Shown: positions 1-12,600, counted from the stretch's first letter. The stretch: 64,000 bases of DNA from Golubevia sp. BC0850 (GCA_012976225.1 JAAVVG010000004.1:682001-746000); one strand, 5' to 3'. The notes: generated by a model from the letters alone, not told the origin. Program-made: numbers and translations.

Positions 1-716
1 GGAGTACCAACTCCCCCATTTCCACGACCGTAATTACAAGGGTTGTAACCTGAATAAGAGGACGTTCCTAAACCTGCAGACCATGGTCGGTTCTTGTAGT
101 TGTTGTTACTGTTGCTTTGATTCTGAGATTGTGAATCGGTTCCACTTCCTCCACCCATACCATTCAATGTAGTCCCACCTCCAACCATTTGAGCATCTAC
201 CTCTGAATCGTATTGTCTAAGCGTTTGTAATCGATGAGTTTGTGGAACTGGTAGATTCTTGCTCATGAATCCATTCACTGATTGGCCACCTCCATGGCCT
301 CCAACTCTAGTGCCTCTACCTTTCTCTCTTCTTCTTTGATCGAAGTTATCTAAATCTAAATCTCCATCTTCATCGACCGCTCCCCTTCCTCTCATATCAT
401 CTCTATCTCTACCTCTTTCTCTTTCTCTCTCACCCATTCCTCCCCTCAATTTCCGACTCTGATTTCCATTCTTGTTCCCTCCCATCGTTTTGATTCCAAT
501 TGGTTCATCAATTTCAACGAAATCCTTCCATAAATCACCGATTTTAGTGACTTCGATGTCTAGACCTTCTTGACCTAAATCTAAGTTTGTGATTTCTATT
601 GGACCAATGAAATCAGGTCTCTTGGCTGATGATAGGGATTTGTTCAAAATATTCTTGAAATGAGTTGAAAGAGTTGAATCATCTGTTAAGAGTGACCAGT
701 CTAGATCTAGTGACAT
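1..716 (-). CDS. mdm12: Mdm12, ERMES complex subunit (N-terminal part)
   Basis: Mdm12 is the soluble SMP-domain lipid-transfer subunit of ERMES, the ER-mitochondria encounter structure, where it links Mmm1 to Mdm34. The frame opens with ATG at 714-716 on the minus strand and stays open to the window edge (about 238 codons). It starts MSLDLDWSLLTDD and continues through KRPDFIGPIEITNLDLGQ and IEVTKIGDLW, the start of the SMP fold in this family. After about residue 75 there is a long low-complexity insertion rich in Arg/Glu/Asp and then Gly/Asn/Ser, not typical of yeast Mdm12. The rest of the gene lies outside the window. Identity rests on the N-terminal signature and is fairly secure. Confidence 0.85.
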   Translation of the reverse strand, partial: MSLDLDWSLLTDDSTLSTHFKNILNKSLSSAKRPDFIGPIEITNLDLGQEGLDIEVTKIGDLWKDFVEIDEPIGIKTMGGNKNGNQSRKLRGGMGERERERGRDRDDMRGRGAVDEDGDLDLDNFDQRRREKGRGTRVGGHGGGQSVNGFMSKNLPVPQTHRLQTLRQYDSEVDAQMVGGGTTLNGMGGGSGTDSQSQNQSNSNNNYKNRPWSAGLGTSSYSGYNPCNYGRGNGGVGT

Positions 717-952
717 GATCTTGATGGTGGAGAGAGGTGAAGAATTCAATCCTGGCCCGAGCTTCTCTGCTGCTAATGTTGATGATCGGGGCTGCTTATG
801 ATGGTTTGATTGAATGGAATCTTTGAGATTCACTTTTGAAGCTCAAAGATTGAAAGAGCCAAAGAAGTTGGAAGAGATTCTTCTCTCGCGGCTCGCCCTC
901 TCGACTTGATATCTTGATCACCCTCCCCTGCTTCCCCTGCTTCCCTCCCACG
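717..952. promoter_or_regulatory. divergent promoter between mdm12 and the next gene
   Basis: These 236 bases separate two divergent start codons and must hold both promoters. No clear TATA box is visible. The half near the plus-strand gene is C/T-rich (around 905-950), as in most promoters of this window. Confidence 0.5.
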
Positions 953-2976
953 ATGTCAGCTTCCAATCCGAGTTCAGCTCATTTCTCTCAAAGGAATGTG
1001 TACTACCTTAGAGTCTCATCTCATTGCGTTTTACAATTGATTCTCTACTTGGACGCTTCTCATCTAAGATGGATCTCTGCCAACCCTCAAGTCTTTCAAA
1101 GAGCTCTGATTAAGCTACGCACTACGTGAGTCTTTAAGAAACTGCTCAATATGACTGACAATAACTCAATTGAAAGCAGTCCAGCCTTGGTATGATCATC
1201 TTTAGAGATGATTGCTCACCTCTTCTTACTTCGTCATCCGCCTCAGAATCATGCCCAAGCTACAAAGAGAAGCCGGAACAGATGGTTCACTAGGCACAGT
1301 ATCAAAGAAGGAGAAAGTAGAAGTTCACAGTGAAGGTGAATAGAGCCCCTTTTTCATCTCAGAATGAGCAAAAGAAAGAGAGAGTAGCTGCAGGCAAAAG
1401 ACTGACTGAGCTTTCTTTGTCTCATTCACCTTCCTCATTCTTTCCCTGAAACAGGCGACTTTCATATGTGCTACTTCTTCAGAAAAATGAATCAAAGGCA
1501 TGCTGTTCTTCTCAAGGTCAGTGGACGTCTTAAAGGAGTCATTCCTTCGTTGAGATCAGCTTACCTTACCTGCTCTTTCTCTCTCTTATCTCCAAACCCA
1601 CACTCTCTTCCCTGACCTTTGATCTTGTTCCCTGACCTTTGATCTTGTAAATACCTCTCAGGAAAAGAATCTCTCCTTTCAATCCTCAACCGGAGAAGTC
1701 CAAGCTCCCCTAGATGATGCAGATCAAAACCCCAATCCATCAGATTTCTTCTCTCAAGTCGACATGATTTCTCAAGCTGCGAATGGTCCTATTCCAAGTC
1801 GAAAGAGACAGAAGATGAATACGATGTCTGAAAATGATACCTCAAGGAAGGAAGAAGACAACAATGATGGTTGGGGAGAAATGGCGGGTGGAATGAATCT
1901 TGGAATGGGATTTAATCTAGGAAGTACAAGTCAAAGTGGGACATCAAATCAAGCAATTGATTTAACATCTGATAAAGAACAAGCAGAAACCTCTCAGAGT
2001 GGGACTTTAAGGAAAGAATCCAGTCTTCAAGATTCGAGTGGTGGAGTTTTAGCTCCTGATTCAGATGACGAAGATCAACCTCAAAGGAATGAAGATGAAA
2101 TAGTGGTCAAAAAGGAAATTGAAGATGATGAGGTTATGTTTCAAGGTTATGGAGAAGATCAAGATGAAAATGAAGGAATGGAAACGAACTTGAATTTAGA
2201 TCTTGGGATGCAAGAGGGTGATGAACCTATTGATATAGATCAAGATGAACTAGAAGATCAAGAAGAAGATGAGAAACCAAAATTTAAATTAAGAGTCAGT
2301 TATTCTGGTTTTAGAATGTGAGTTGAAACCAAAGGATCTCAAGTTCTCGTCTTCCCCTCTCTTTGACTCTGACTGTCGAACACCTTCTTCTTATCCACAT
2401 AGTCTCGGTAAATCTCTAGTCTTAGTCATAGAACCCTCGACCAAAACCAAAAACAATCCTTCAAATGCTCATCTCTTTGGTTCAAACAAGAAAGATGAAG
2501 TTCGTGAATTGAACCTAATCCCTTCCGATCCTTTATCAACCAACAACGTCAGAAGTGGTAGAAGAAGTTCTAGATCTCAATCTAGATTCTCTTCAATCCA
2601 ACCTCCAGGAGATTCAAGAAGAAGTGAGACTCCTTTGTTCAGAGGAATGACCCCTGCAAGTGAAATCGATGATGCTTCAGATAGAGGATCCGTTGAACCT
2701 AGTCCTGCTCCTCCTAGTCCGGTCGCCAAAGGATCAAGGAAAGGAAAGGAGAGAGCTAGAGTTAGAGATAGAGATGAAAATGAAATTACAACGGTTGGGG
2801 CTAAGAGAGTGAGACCTCCGGTACCTATGTTTAACGAAGATCGAGCTGGAACTGGGGATGTGGAGGAAGAACAAGAAAACGGTGGTGATACGAATGGATT
2901 TGGTTTTGCTAGTCAGTTGCTAATGGGAGAGGAGGAATGGAAAGGTGGATCTGAAGATAATGGAGTTAGAGATTAG
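953..2976 (+). CDS. conserved-looking acidic protein of unknown function, SUMO-interaction-like motifs
   Basis: Five exons (953-1125, 1247-1335, 1455-1516, 1662-2317, 2403-2976) join to 517 codons with phases that agree at every GT-AG junction. I do not recognise the product. The first part (about residues 12-130) looks folded: YYLRVSSHCVLQLILYLDAS, then MPKLQREAG and MCYFFRKMNQRHAVLLK. The middle and C-terminal parts are acidic and low-complexity. They contain AIDLTSDKE and PIDIDQDE, which resemble SUMO-interaction motifs, and a short hydrophobic block KLRVSYSGFRILGKSLVLVI that is split by the last intron and reads well only when spliced. An upstream in-frame ATG at 914 would add 13 residues; 953 is preferred because the extra segment is translated pyrimidine leader. 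A nuclear role is an inference from composition only. Confidence 0.7.
1611..1648. repeat. tandem 20-nt duplication inside an intron, duplicating the branch site
   Basis: The third intron of the preceding gene (1517-1661) holds two adjacent copies of a 20-nt unit beginning CCTGACCTTTGATCTTG. The unit contains the CTGAC branch-site motif used by introns across this window, so the intron has two equal candidate branch points near its acceptor. Confidence 0.85.
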
Positions 2977-3682
2977 GTGAACGAGTTGAAAAGGGAAGAT
3001 TTCTCCAAAGTAACTTTGAAATATTCTCGTCGATCTCTTTCCCAATTCTCATCCGATCTTCTTTCCGAGGTGATCTCATTCAATCATCATCGTATGTATC
3101 AACAATCAACAAACAAATGTGGTGATGGAACGATAGACAAGTCCCGAGCCGACACGCGCTTTCTCTCCCTTCCCCTTTCCCTCCCCTTTTCTCTTCCCTT
3201 CCAAACCTGTTCCTTCAATTCAAATCCCGAAACATGCCTACTGCAAAATCAAACAGGACCAAAATGGTTTAAAAATCTCGTTCAACACAGACCCAAGTGT
3301 GCCACTTACGGCTTAGGCACTTGGGGAGAGGAAAAATCGACGGACAGTCTGAGACATCAGCTTAGAACGGTTTCTCTGCCTCCTCAGCTCGTTCTGATTT
3401 TTCTCCTATAAAAGATCAACAAACTTTGCTTTTCGCTCTTCTCTCTTCTTTTTCTTCTCTCACCTAATCCTCCAACTTCGCCCCCCGCCCTCATCCTATC
3501 CTCTCATCACTCGACGCTCTGCGAGCTCGTTTATTCATCCTTCATCCTTACTTCTACTTCTTCTTCCGCATTCTTAAGAGCTAGTCTCAACCTTTCAATC
3601 CTTTCATCTTTTTAATTCTACTTTCTTTTACTCCACTCTTCTTCAAACACTACTCCGTCCTCCTCCAACTTACTCCTCAAAA
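2977..3682 (+). promoter_or_regulatory. intergenic region with TATA box and long pyrimidine leader
   Basis: A clear TATAAAAG lies at 3407-3414, about 270 bases before the next ATG. Almost everything from 3415 to 3682 is C/T-rich, as in leaders of highly expressed fungal genes. The first half (2977-3400) holds the 3' flank of the upstream gene and no supportable gene. Confidence 0.7.
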
Positions 3683-6264
3683 ATGGTTTACCTGACTCCT
3701 TCCGCCATGGTTATGCTAGCTGCTTTCTTCTCTCTCCCAGAAGGTAACAATGCTGCTGCCATTCCTGCAGGTCGTCGTTCTTCAATCGTAGACATGAACG
3801 TCAACGCAAGGGACGTCAGCCCTTCTTTCAAGCCTTTCAACGGAAAGGTAGCTGCCGGTCAACACAACGTAGCTTTCCCAGTCGCCAATCCAATCATCGA
3901 CAGCAGATCTGCTGCCATTCAACTTTCAAGTTCTCCTCCGAGCTCATCTTCTTCTGGATCTATGGAAGATGACGAGGACTCTTCGGACAGTGGAGCTACG
4001 CCCCATCCTTCTCATTCTTATAAGGCTTCCCTCGACGATGAGGAGGAGGATAGCTCTGCTTCTGCTATCGCTGATGCCGATCCTGGAATGGACTGGGTGA
4101 GTAACTGGTCTCAAATGGTTTGGAAGTTGGTCGAACATCTCGTCACCGTCTGTCACCGTGCTAATCTCTTCGCTTCTCTCCACCATTGCTTACTCTCTCC
4201 CAGGTCGTCGGTGACTCCAACGATGCCAACTCCTTCGCTTCTCAAGCCGACTCGGAATCTATGGACTCCATGAGCGGAATGGACGACATGGTCGACACTC
4301 CAACTCAAACCAGCGTCAGTAACCAATTCGCTCCTCGTCCTCATGCCGTCGATCCAGATGCTCAAGACAACGCTCAAGCTTCAGCTTGGAGAGCTCTTCC
4401 ATGTAATGGTCAGATGGTCGAAGGGGTCAAGAGTACTGGAGACGATCAAGCCAACAACTACCGTTACTTAGCTCAGCCAAACAACTTGGCCGTTCAAGCT
4501 GCTCCTTCTCCAACTCAATCCTACGACGATGGAATGTACCATCCTTCTCCAGCAACCAGGACTCCAGGCGTAGGAGATGGTGACTCCAACCCAGTCGTCG
4601 CTCGTTCCAAGAAGGCATCTCACAAGGAACCAGTTCTAGAGGGGAAGGATACGTTTCAGGTCAAAGGGGCCAAGTCTCCTCTCAAGGAGGAGAAAGGAGA
4701 AAAGGCTGGCAAACATCCACACAAAGCTCATGGAAGCAAGGTGAGTCTTTAGGACCGATTCTACTATACCGTGCATCGTCACTGACCAAGCTTTTGTCCC
4801 TGCCACCTCTTCTTACCACTACAGGAGCCTAAGAAGACTGTTATCTCAGTAAGAGACTTGATTGACTTCGAAGCCCGCTCCCTTCAAGTCCTTGGTCCTC
4901 ATTCTTCCATGACGTTGCTAGGTGGAGACGTTCTCAGCATCGGATCTTCCAAGCCTGATGGGAAAGGTGCTCTCGTCAAGTTGAATGCTAGACACTCCGA
5001 CCGTTACTACGACCGAAAGTACAGAGATGACTACTATCACGGTAGAGAACATGGTCACGATCACGATCATGAACACGTCCATGAGCACATCCACGAGCAC
5101 AACCACAAGCGTCTGCTTCCTGGAGCCACCTCTGGAACTGGTCTCGCTGGAACTGTTGGAGTCTTACAACCTCTCAGGTGAGAGCCAACTTCGATGTGTT
5201 GAGTTCCTTCAAATTTGACCACCCATCAGCTTCTTCTCCTTTCCACTCTCGCAGTGCTCTACTTCCAAGCGGTCTCGCCCAACAGGTCGCCAGCCTAGTT
5301 CTCTCTCCTCTTGCCAGTCTCACGGCTGGCAATTCGTTAATGGACACCACCGATGCCAACCAGTTCCTCCTCAGTCCATCTACCACCGAGAAGGGAACTC
5401 GTCTCATCCTAGTCGACACTGCTCCAGCCGTCAGCTCTGTCATCGGATCTGGTGACGTCGAGTCCAGTGGAAGTTCAAGCAAGGCTCAATGGAAGCATGT
5501 CTCTCTACAGACTACCATCTTCGACCTCGCTTCAGGTTCTGGAGCCAACAAGGTTCTGTGTGCCACCATCGACAGAGCTCCTCCTTCGACTCTTCGAATG
5601 GCCGAGTGTCGTGCTCCTGGAACCACCGACCCTGCTACCTCTCAAGACTTCCTCTACGATGAAGTCTCTGGAGAAATCCAACCTTCTTTGGACGCTGCTC
5701 CTGCTGCCTCCTCTCCAGCCGCATCTGCTCGTGACGTTGCCACTGCTGCACCAGCTCCAACTTCTGTCAAGCTCGTCTTTGTCGCTGATCCAACTGAATC
5801 GTGAGTATGGAACTTCAACTTGAATCTACTTCTTCAGACTTTCTCTGACTCTCTTTCTCTCTTCCCTTACCTCTCGCAGAACCACTCCAGCCACCGCTGG
5901 AACCGATTCGCCACCACTTCTCGCCCAGAGCATGATGGCTTCAAGTGACGACACCTCCTCCGTCACTGGATCTTCTTTCAAAGCCGCCACCGACTACTCA
6001 AGTGATTCTGGATCTGGAAGCTACACCTCAACTGAAGATTCTTCCTTCACTCCTGCCACTACCACATCAAGCTGGCGTCGTGCCTTCGCCTCTCTCTTCA
6101 CCAGATCCAAGTCTGGAAAGGGTCACGGGAAAGGTCACAATGGAAACAAGATCACCGTCGGAAACAAGAACTTCAACAACAATAACAGGAAGCAAAAGCA
6201 CGCAGCTCACAAGAACAAGAAGAGCGTTCAAGAACACAAAACCGTTTTACGTCGTGATGTTTAA
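3683..6264 (+). CDS. secreted Ser/Asp-rich protein with His-rich cluster and trefoil-like segment
   Basis: Five exons (3683-4096, 4204-4740, 4825-5177, 5255-5800, 5880-6264) give 744 codons. The N-terminus MVYLTPSAMVMLAAFFSL followed by an Ala-rich stretch looks like a signal peptide. Residues about 85-130 are Ser/Asp/Glu-rich. Around residues 389-412 His alternates with Asp/Glu (HDHDHEHVHEHIHEHNH), a likely divalent-metal-binding cluster. Residues about 510-575 read WKHVSLQTTIFDL, then LCATIDRAPPSTLRMAEC and SQDFLYDEVSGEI, the pattern of a ricin-B/beta-trefoil-like repeat seen in fungal secreted proteins. The last 60 residues are strongly basic (Lys/His/Asn). The TATA box and pyrimidine leader suggest strong expression. 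Function is unknown; wall or extracellular metal or carbohydrate binding is an inference. Confidence 0.75.
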
Positions 6265-6684
6265 AGATTTTCTCGTCCCCTCATTCATCATTACATTCCA
6301 TCATCTTACCCCTTCATCATTAGTGTAAAATTAGATTAGAAAAATTGAACAAGGTATCCGTCACCCTTTCCACCCTTTCTTGCAACACGCTTGCTTTGAG
6401 TCTGCGAGTAGTCTGACCTCATCTTATCGCTGACTAATTGACTTATTCTTGAGATTGGAATCGCCAAGAAGAATTTGGCGAAAGTTCGTGATTGCATTGA
6501 AAGTGTTGAGTAAGAATGAACTGTACAGAGAGAGGTTTGAATGAAAAACGCAGAAAAATTGAATGAGAACAACACGTCAGCTTGATGAAGAGAAAGAAAT
6601 GAAAACGTGAAAAATTACATGAGTGGTTCGTGATTAAAGAGTCAGGAGAAAAAAGAGAAGGGGATTTGGGGATAAGAGTGATCT
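6265..6684. other. intergenic region between convergent genes
   Basis: This region holds the 3' flanks of two convergent genes, with A/T-rich stretches. No coding feature is supportable. Confidence 0.5.
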
Positions 6685-9600
6685 TTACGAGACGGACTCT
6701 CTTAGAGCTTGGGATGCGACTAGAGCGTTTGTCGGAGTAGCGTCGACTTCTGTTTCTGGCGCTCCTCCTGATGTTGAACCGCTTCCATGAAGGCGCTTGG
6801 CCAAGACGTTGCTTCCAGAGAGGGGAGTGAAGCCGATGAGTGGAAGGATGTCGATGACGTCCGCTTTTTCTAACGGCTTGGCTAGAACTGCATCGAAGAG
6901 ACTTCCAGAGGCATCGATCCTCTCTTTTCGATCGTAAGAGGCGAGAGCAATGATCGGAGTCGTGGCGTTGTGATTCCGCGTAGACTTTACCATTCTGGCC
7001 ACATCTTGTCCAGTCACTGCGAGCACAAACGGAAAGAAGAAGGGGAGGAGTCGTGAGTAAAAAGAAACCACTCGGAAGTGAGGTGCGGCGATTTTTCTTA
7101 CTAAAACTCACCTATCGGTAGTGTCACATCGATAAACATAGCAGCAAATTTGACCTCTCCCATGGCGATACGAACAGCCTCAGCACCGTTGCGAACAGTA
7201 GTGCATCGACAGCCAAGCTTCGTGAGAATGTTTTCCAGCATTCTCATCGAGATAGGATTGTCTTCAGCGATCAGGCATTCCACCTTCTCGGGAGCTGTTG
7301 CAGGAACAGGAGATTCATCTGTCGAGAGAATTCCTCCAGCGGCATCAGGACTGAGATCTGAGAGGAGTCCAGCGTTCCGCCTGGCCTCTGCCCAGTTAGG
7401 AGGCAGAGGTTGTCTCTCGGAAGTCCCAAGCGAAGAGGTTCGCAGACGAGTGGGTAGCGAGTTCCTACGCGATGGATTGTCTGCCTCTACCAACTGAGTC
7501 TTCTTCCTTTCGATTGCTGCGTTTCCTGCAGAGGGACCCGGAGCGGCAGAAAGGTTGGGAGAAGCTGCTGGGTTCGTGGAAGAGGTCTTTGGCAGCTCTG
7601 ACGGCCTGCGTTTGTGGACTCCTTGAGTGACTCCGGAGGGCGAGGTCGGCGCTGTGGATCTGGAAGGAGTGGAACTCTGAGAAGAGACCGAAGTAGATGG
7701 AGAAGGCGGACCGACTTTAGGTTTCCCAGCTTTGCCAGAGAGGCTTCGATGACGAGCATGAACCAGAGGTTGCTCGAGAGCTTGAGCGAGAGGAGGGAGT
7801 TGGTCCCCTCTCATCTTACGGATCACCTCATCGTTGGCTTGCTTGAGCATGGGTAGATTCTTGTAGCTGAAAGCACCGAATTCATCGGCAGCAGGAGCAG
7901 ATGTAGAGACAGCCGACTCGCTTCTGTCCAGGCGGTTCCTCATTCGAGTTGGAGGTCGACTTGGGTCTATTCCTCGACCTCCTTGAAGAGCTCGAGCGAA
8001 ATCTTTGTTCCCAGAAGAAGATGGATTGGTCGGCTCCTCGGTGTCGAACTCTTGGTGAACAGCTCCTCTCAGGTCGAAGTAGTCCGTGGATTCTGGATCG
8101 CTGACCTGAGGTACGAAAGGGCCTTCTCCAGATCCAACAGCGTTCCAATCGAAGTCTTCGAAGAAAGGGTGAGCTTTGATCTCATCCGCTCCTCGAGCTC
8201 CCAGACGTGCTTTCGGATCAGTGCACATCAGGCGCTCCATCAGATCCCTTGCAGCAGGAGAGATGTCCATAGAATCCTCCTCCCAGTCGATTCGACGAGA
8301 TAGGATGTTATCGAAGACCTTCTCTGGCGTCTCTGCGTGGAAAGGAGGGTAGCCATAGAGGAATTCATAGAGGATGACTCCAGTAGCCCACCAATCCACA
8401 GCTTTGTCGTCCATACCAATACCTAAAATGCTCTCTGGAGCGAGGTAATCTGGAGTCCCGACGAACTTCTTAAGCTGTTGACCCGAACCTTCATTGGCGG
8501 ACTCTGAAGGTAGCGTGTGAGACCCAAACATGTTGTGAGGGCTCTCCAAAGGGACGACAGCGGAAGGCACGAGCTTGGCTCTGGTACCATCGTCGGAACT
8601 GCTTTCGCTAGCATCTGTAGAAGAGCTTACGAGTCGTCCTCTCTGAGGTCCGGTGTAGAAGAGAGCTGAAGCCATGATTCCAGCCGAGCTTGGCGTTTGA
8701 GGTGAAGAAGCAGCTTCACTCGGAGCGCTAGCGCTTGACGATTGGTTCTGGGATCCAGAACGACCCAAAGAAGGAGCCAGACTAGGAGCGGAACCTTGAC
8801 TTGAGTCGCTTTTGCTTTGGCGATGAGGAGCAACAGCTTGACGAGTTTGACGACCCAAGAGACCAATCTTCGAAAGACCGAAGTCAGTTAGTTTGAGATG
8901 GCCCTTTTGATCGATGAGCAGATTGTCGGGCTTCATGTCACTGCGAAGGTAGAGGGAACAATTGAGACAGAGAAAGAAAAGAGAAAGAGAGAGTAAAGGA
9001 ATTAGTTCCTCGAACAAAGATCAGTCGCCGACAGGCGAGAAGATCACTTACCGATGGACAACACCTTTTTGATGGAGTTGTTCTAATCCATGCACCACTT
9101 CAGCGATGTAGTATTTGGTCCAGTCCTCTGTCAAACCCCCTAGAGTCTTGCAAAGGGATGCACAGTCTCCTCCTGGAAGGTATTCCATGACGAGGTAGAG
9201 ATAGTCTTGACTTTGGAAGGTGAAGAAGAGCTTGACGACGAAAGGGGATTGAGTTTGAGTCATGAGAATCATTCTCTCAGCTTTGACGTTCGTGATCTGA
9301 TTCTTGGCAATCATGTCCGACTTCTTCAGCACCTTGATGGCGTAGTAGTCTCCAGTGGCACGCTTCTTCGCCAAGAAGACCGAACCAAAGGCTCCCTTAC
9401 TGATGGGCTTGATGATGTCAAAGTCTTTGATGGAAGAGGCGGTCGCTCGAGAAGAGGGTGCCATGGGAGGAAGACGAGGAGAAAGAGGCATTGGTCCAGT
9501 ATGAGGGCTTCGAACGGACATGGAAGCTCTTCGATGCTTCTGAGAAGAAGCGCTGCTGCCCCCTGTTTGAGCGTCCGATCCGATGTTGTAGGGAGAGAGA

Positions 9601-12600
9601 GGCGGTGTCTGAAGAAGGCTTTTCTCTAGAACACTGGTAGGCAAATGAGAATGCCTCCTAGATTTGGTAGATGCTTGCCTGGAGAGCGAAGAACCTTCTT
9701 GATGAGCGACTGGGTGGGCTGTGGCCGCATGGCCACGAGGAATTGGGATTGGAGAATGGTCGGTATTGGAGCCTCCCATGTCTGCATCGACAGCAGGAAT
9801 GTCATCTTCGTCAGCTTGAGAGAGTCCAGCTGAATGAGGTCGAGCGATTTCGTCCCTGTCGTCCCGTTCTAACAAGAGACCGGAAGTCTCTCCTTCGAGC
9901 ACTTCCTCCTCTTCCTCTTCAACCTCGCCAGAGTTGTCCACCTTCTCGGATCCCTCTCCACTTTCTAGTCCTTCTTCGGAACCGGATCCTTCAGATTCAG
10001 TTTCTTCTTCTCCGTTGGCAGCCGCCAGGGCTGTCTCGACTCTTTCTTCCCATTCGAGACGAAGAGTCTCGACGTAGACGATGGTATTGAGAGTTCGATT
10101 CACAGCGCTGAGCTTGCTGCGCATAGCCGCCTCGACGTCGGCAGAGAGAAGTTCCAAAGCTGCGTCATCCAATCGCTCAGGCTTGCGCCAAGCGTGAACT
10201 TGCAGGACTCGTTGTTCAGAGGTCGGAGACAGAAGACGTTGCTTCTCGATGGGTTCTCCCACTGCATCTTCTTTGACAGCTGGGGTCGCGATCTCGAAGG
10301 CTGTCTGTAGAACCTCAACCAGATTGTCGAGAGCACGGAGGTGAAGCTTTCTCAAACTGGCTGGGTTTGGATGTCTGGGAGTGAGAGAGCGATTGAGAGC
10401 TTCCAGAGCTGAAGGAGGATTCGAAGAAGCTGGAGGGGTAGAAAGAACAGCTCCTCGGTACTCTGGATTCGAACTTGATTGAGGGTCCTCTAGCCTTGAG
10501 TTGATAGCTTTCGTGGTACGTCGAAGCTCAGCCAGCGATTCGTTGCATTCTCCAATCTCCATCTCGAGGCGGTGAATCTCATTGCAAATCTCGGAGTGCT
10601 TTTCGAAGAACCAAGTTGGTACATCTCTCTCGCAGATTCGGCAGAGGAGAGGTTGGACTGAGATGGCTGCGACTGGTCCTACTGCTGCGTCTCCTCCTGG
10701 GGCTTTTACAGCGTCGTCTTGTAGATCGGCTTCGGGTTCCGGAGAACGGACAGGTTTGAAGACCCACATGGTGTGGGATGGCATTCCACTCTGACGATCG
10801 TTCATCAGCATTCCTTTTCCGTCCATTTCTTGATAGAGAGGCATTCTCTGACTCTCGTCTGGATCTTGATCGTCACCAGAAGGAATTGCGACAGTGCGCT
10901 CGATTCGTAGACGGAAAGCGACTTCAACAGTGTGAGATTCGTTCGCTTGAAGTTGAGTCGTCGCCTCGGCAAAGACCTGAGCATCTCCAGGAGCCAAAAG
11001 ATCTGCGATGGGCTGATCAAACAGTTCCGAGGGGTCAGATCTGGGAAAGAGAAAACAAAAACAGGAGTGAACAGAGATGTCAGGGCTTGCTCAACATGAG
11101 AACAGGATTCATCTAACACTACAACTATCGGACTCACCCAACAACGGTCTTCCATGCAGGACTCAAATACAAGAACCTCTCTTCATCCACGCTGAGCTCC
11201 ATCAACACGTTGAGACTATCCCTATTGCCATCTACTTCGCTGACAGGCTCCAGATGTTGAGTTTCAGTTTCTTCTTCTGCAGCTGCAGCGGCAGCAGCGA
11301 TTCTTGAACGATCCCCACCTTCAGAGACAGCTCTTCTATCTCTAGGCTCCAAAGCAGGAGAGCTGGTTCCGCTGCTACTGCTAGAATGAGCTGGATCCAA
11401 GGGCGGCAAAAGGGGAGCCTTGGTTCTGATGGGACTGCCAGCCACTGAGCCTGAAAGATGAGCTTGTTGGAAGGCTCTCAGTTCGTGACCATCGTCATTT
11501 CCTGCAGCACTTCCTTGACCGTGCATGATGAATTGAATCGGTTCGGCATCTTGCTTTTCTGACTCGTCTTCAAAGTTCCAGAATCCTTTCTCCGCTTCCC
11601 ACCACTCTACGACCCGGCTCAAGCCAGCGACTGCCAGCAGAAGCTGGACGTACCAACCTCGACCTGGCCAATCAGGATGATCATCCCAAACCCTTCCTAC
11701 GCTCTGAATCGTGGAGATGAATTCAGAGCAGGCTCCTGAGCGAGAGGTGAGGGCATGAATGGAAGTGTCCAGAACGTCCATAGCGAGAGTGACAATCTCT
11801 TCCAGAGCTGGAACGTAGGGCTCTGGAGCAGCATCTTCAGCCAGCAACGCTCTAGTTCTCCGAGCAGGAGACAGCTGAGGAGAGTCGCTCGGGACCGAGA
11901 GACCTGAATTGATGGCGCTCAACATTGGAGAGTGAGACCGAGAAGTGGACCTTGAGTTGGCAGCAGATCCTGATCTGGAGAAGTTTCGAGAGCGAGATTG
12001 AGATAGTGTGTTTATGCCGCCTGGTCTTGGAGCGTTGGGAAGTCGAGCTGCCTGCACACTATCTCTAGTGGATGGGGGAGTTGGAAGGCGATACTCTCCT
12101 CCGAGTCTGAGAGCATCAGAGTCCATTGATCCGATGCCTGATCCGATTCCGCTGACAGGAGCAAGGTCTTGAGGAGTCTCGTCTGGATCGATCGAAACCT
12201 CTTCACCCAGCAGAGAGCTGCCGGTAGGACCTGCCAAAGGAGCGCTGTTGTTCCGAGCCAAAGGAACGCCTCCTGACTCTGACAGTGAGCCTGGGTTGGG
12301 AGTCAGACCTAGGGCTGGAGGACCGAGTTGATCCGATGAACCAAAGAGACCATCCAGGTCGTCGTTGCTTTGATTGTACTCATTGGCAGCGCTTTCTTCT
12401 CTGGCTTGAATGCTCTCCTCCACGGAAAGATTGATGGCCACCACTATCTTTCTCAGCTCCTTGTCGCAACTCTCCTTAGAAGCAGCCAACCGATGTCTGA
12501 TGTGATGGCGAATAGAGTTGATGGTGATGTCTTTAGAAGAAGCGCCAGGCCTTCTGGATTGCTCTCGAAGAGCAGGCGAGGACTGAGATTGACGATCCTC

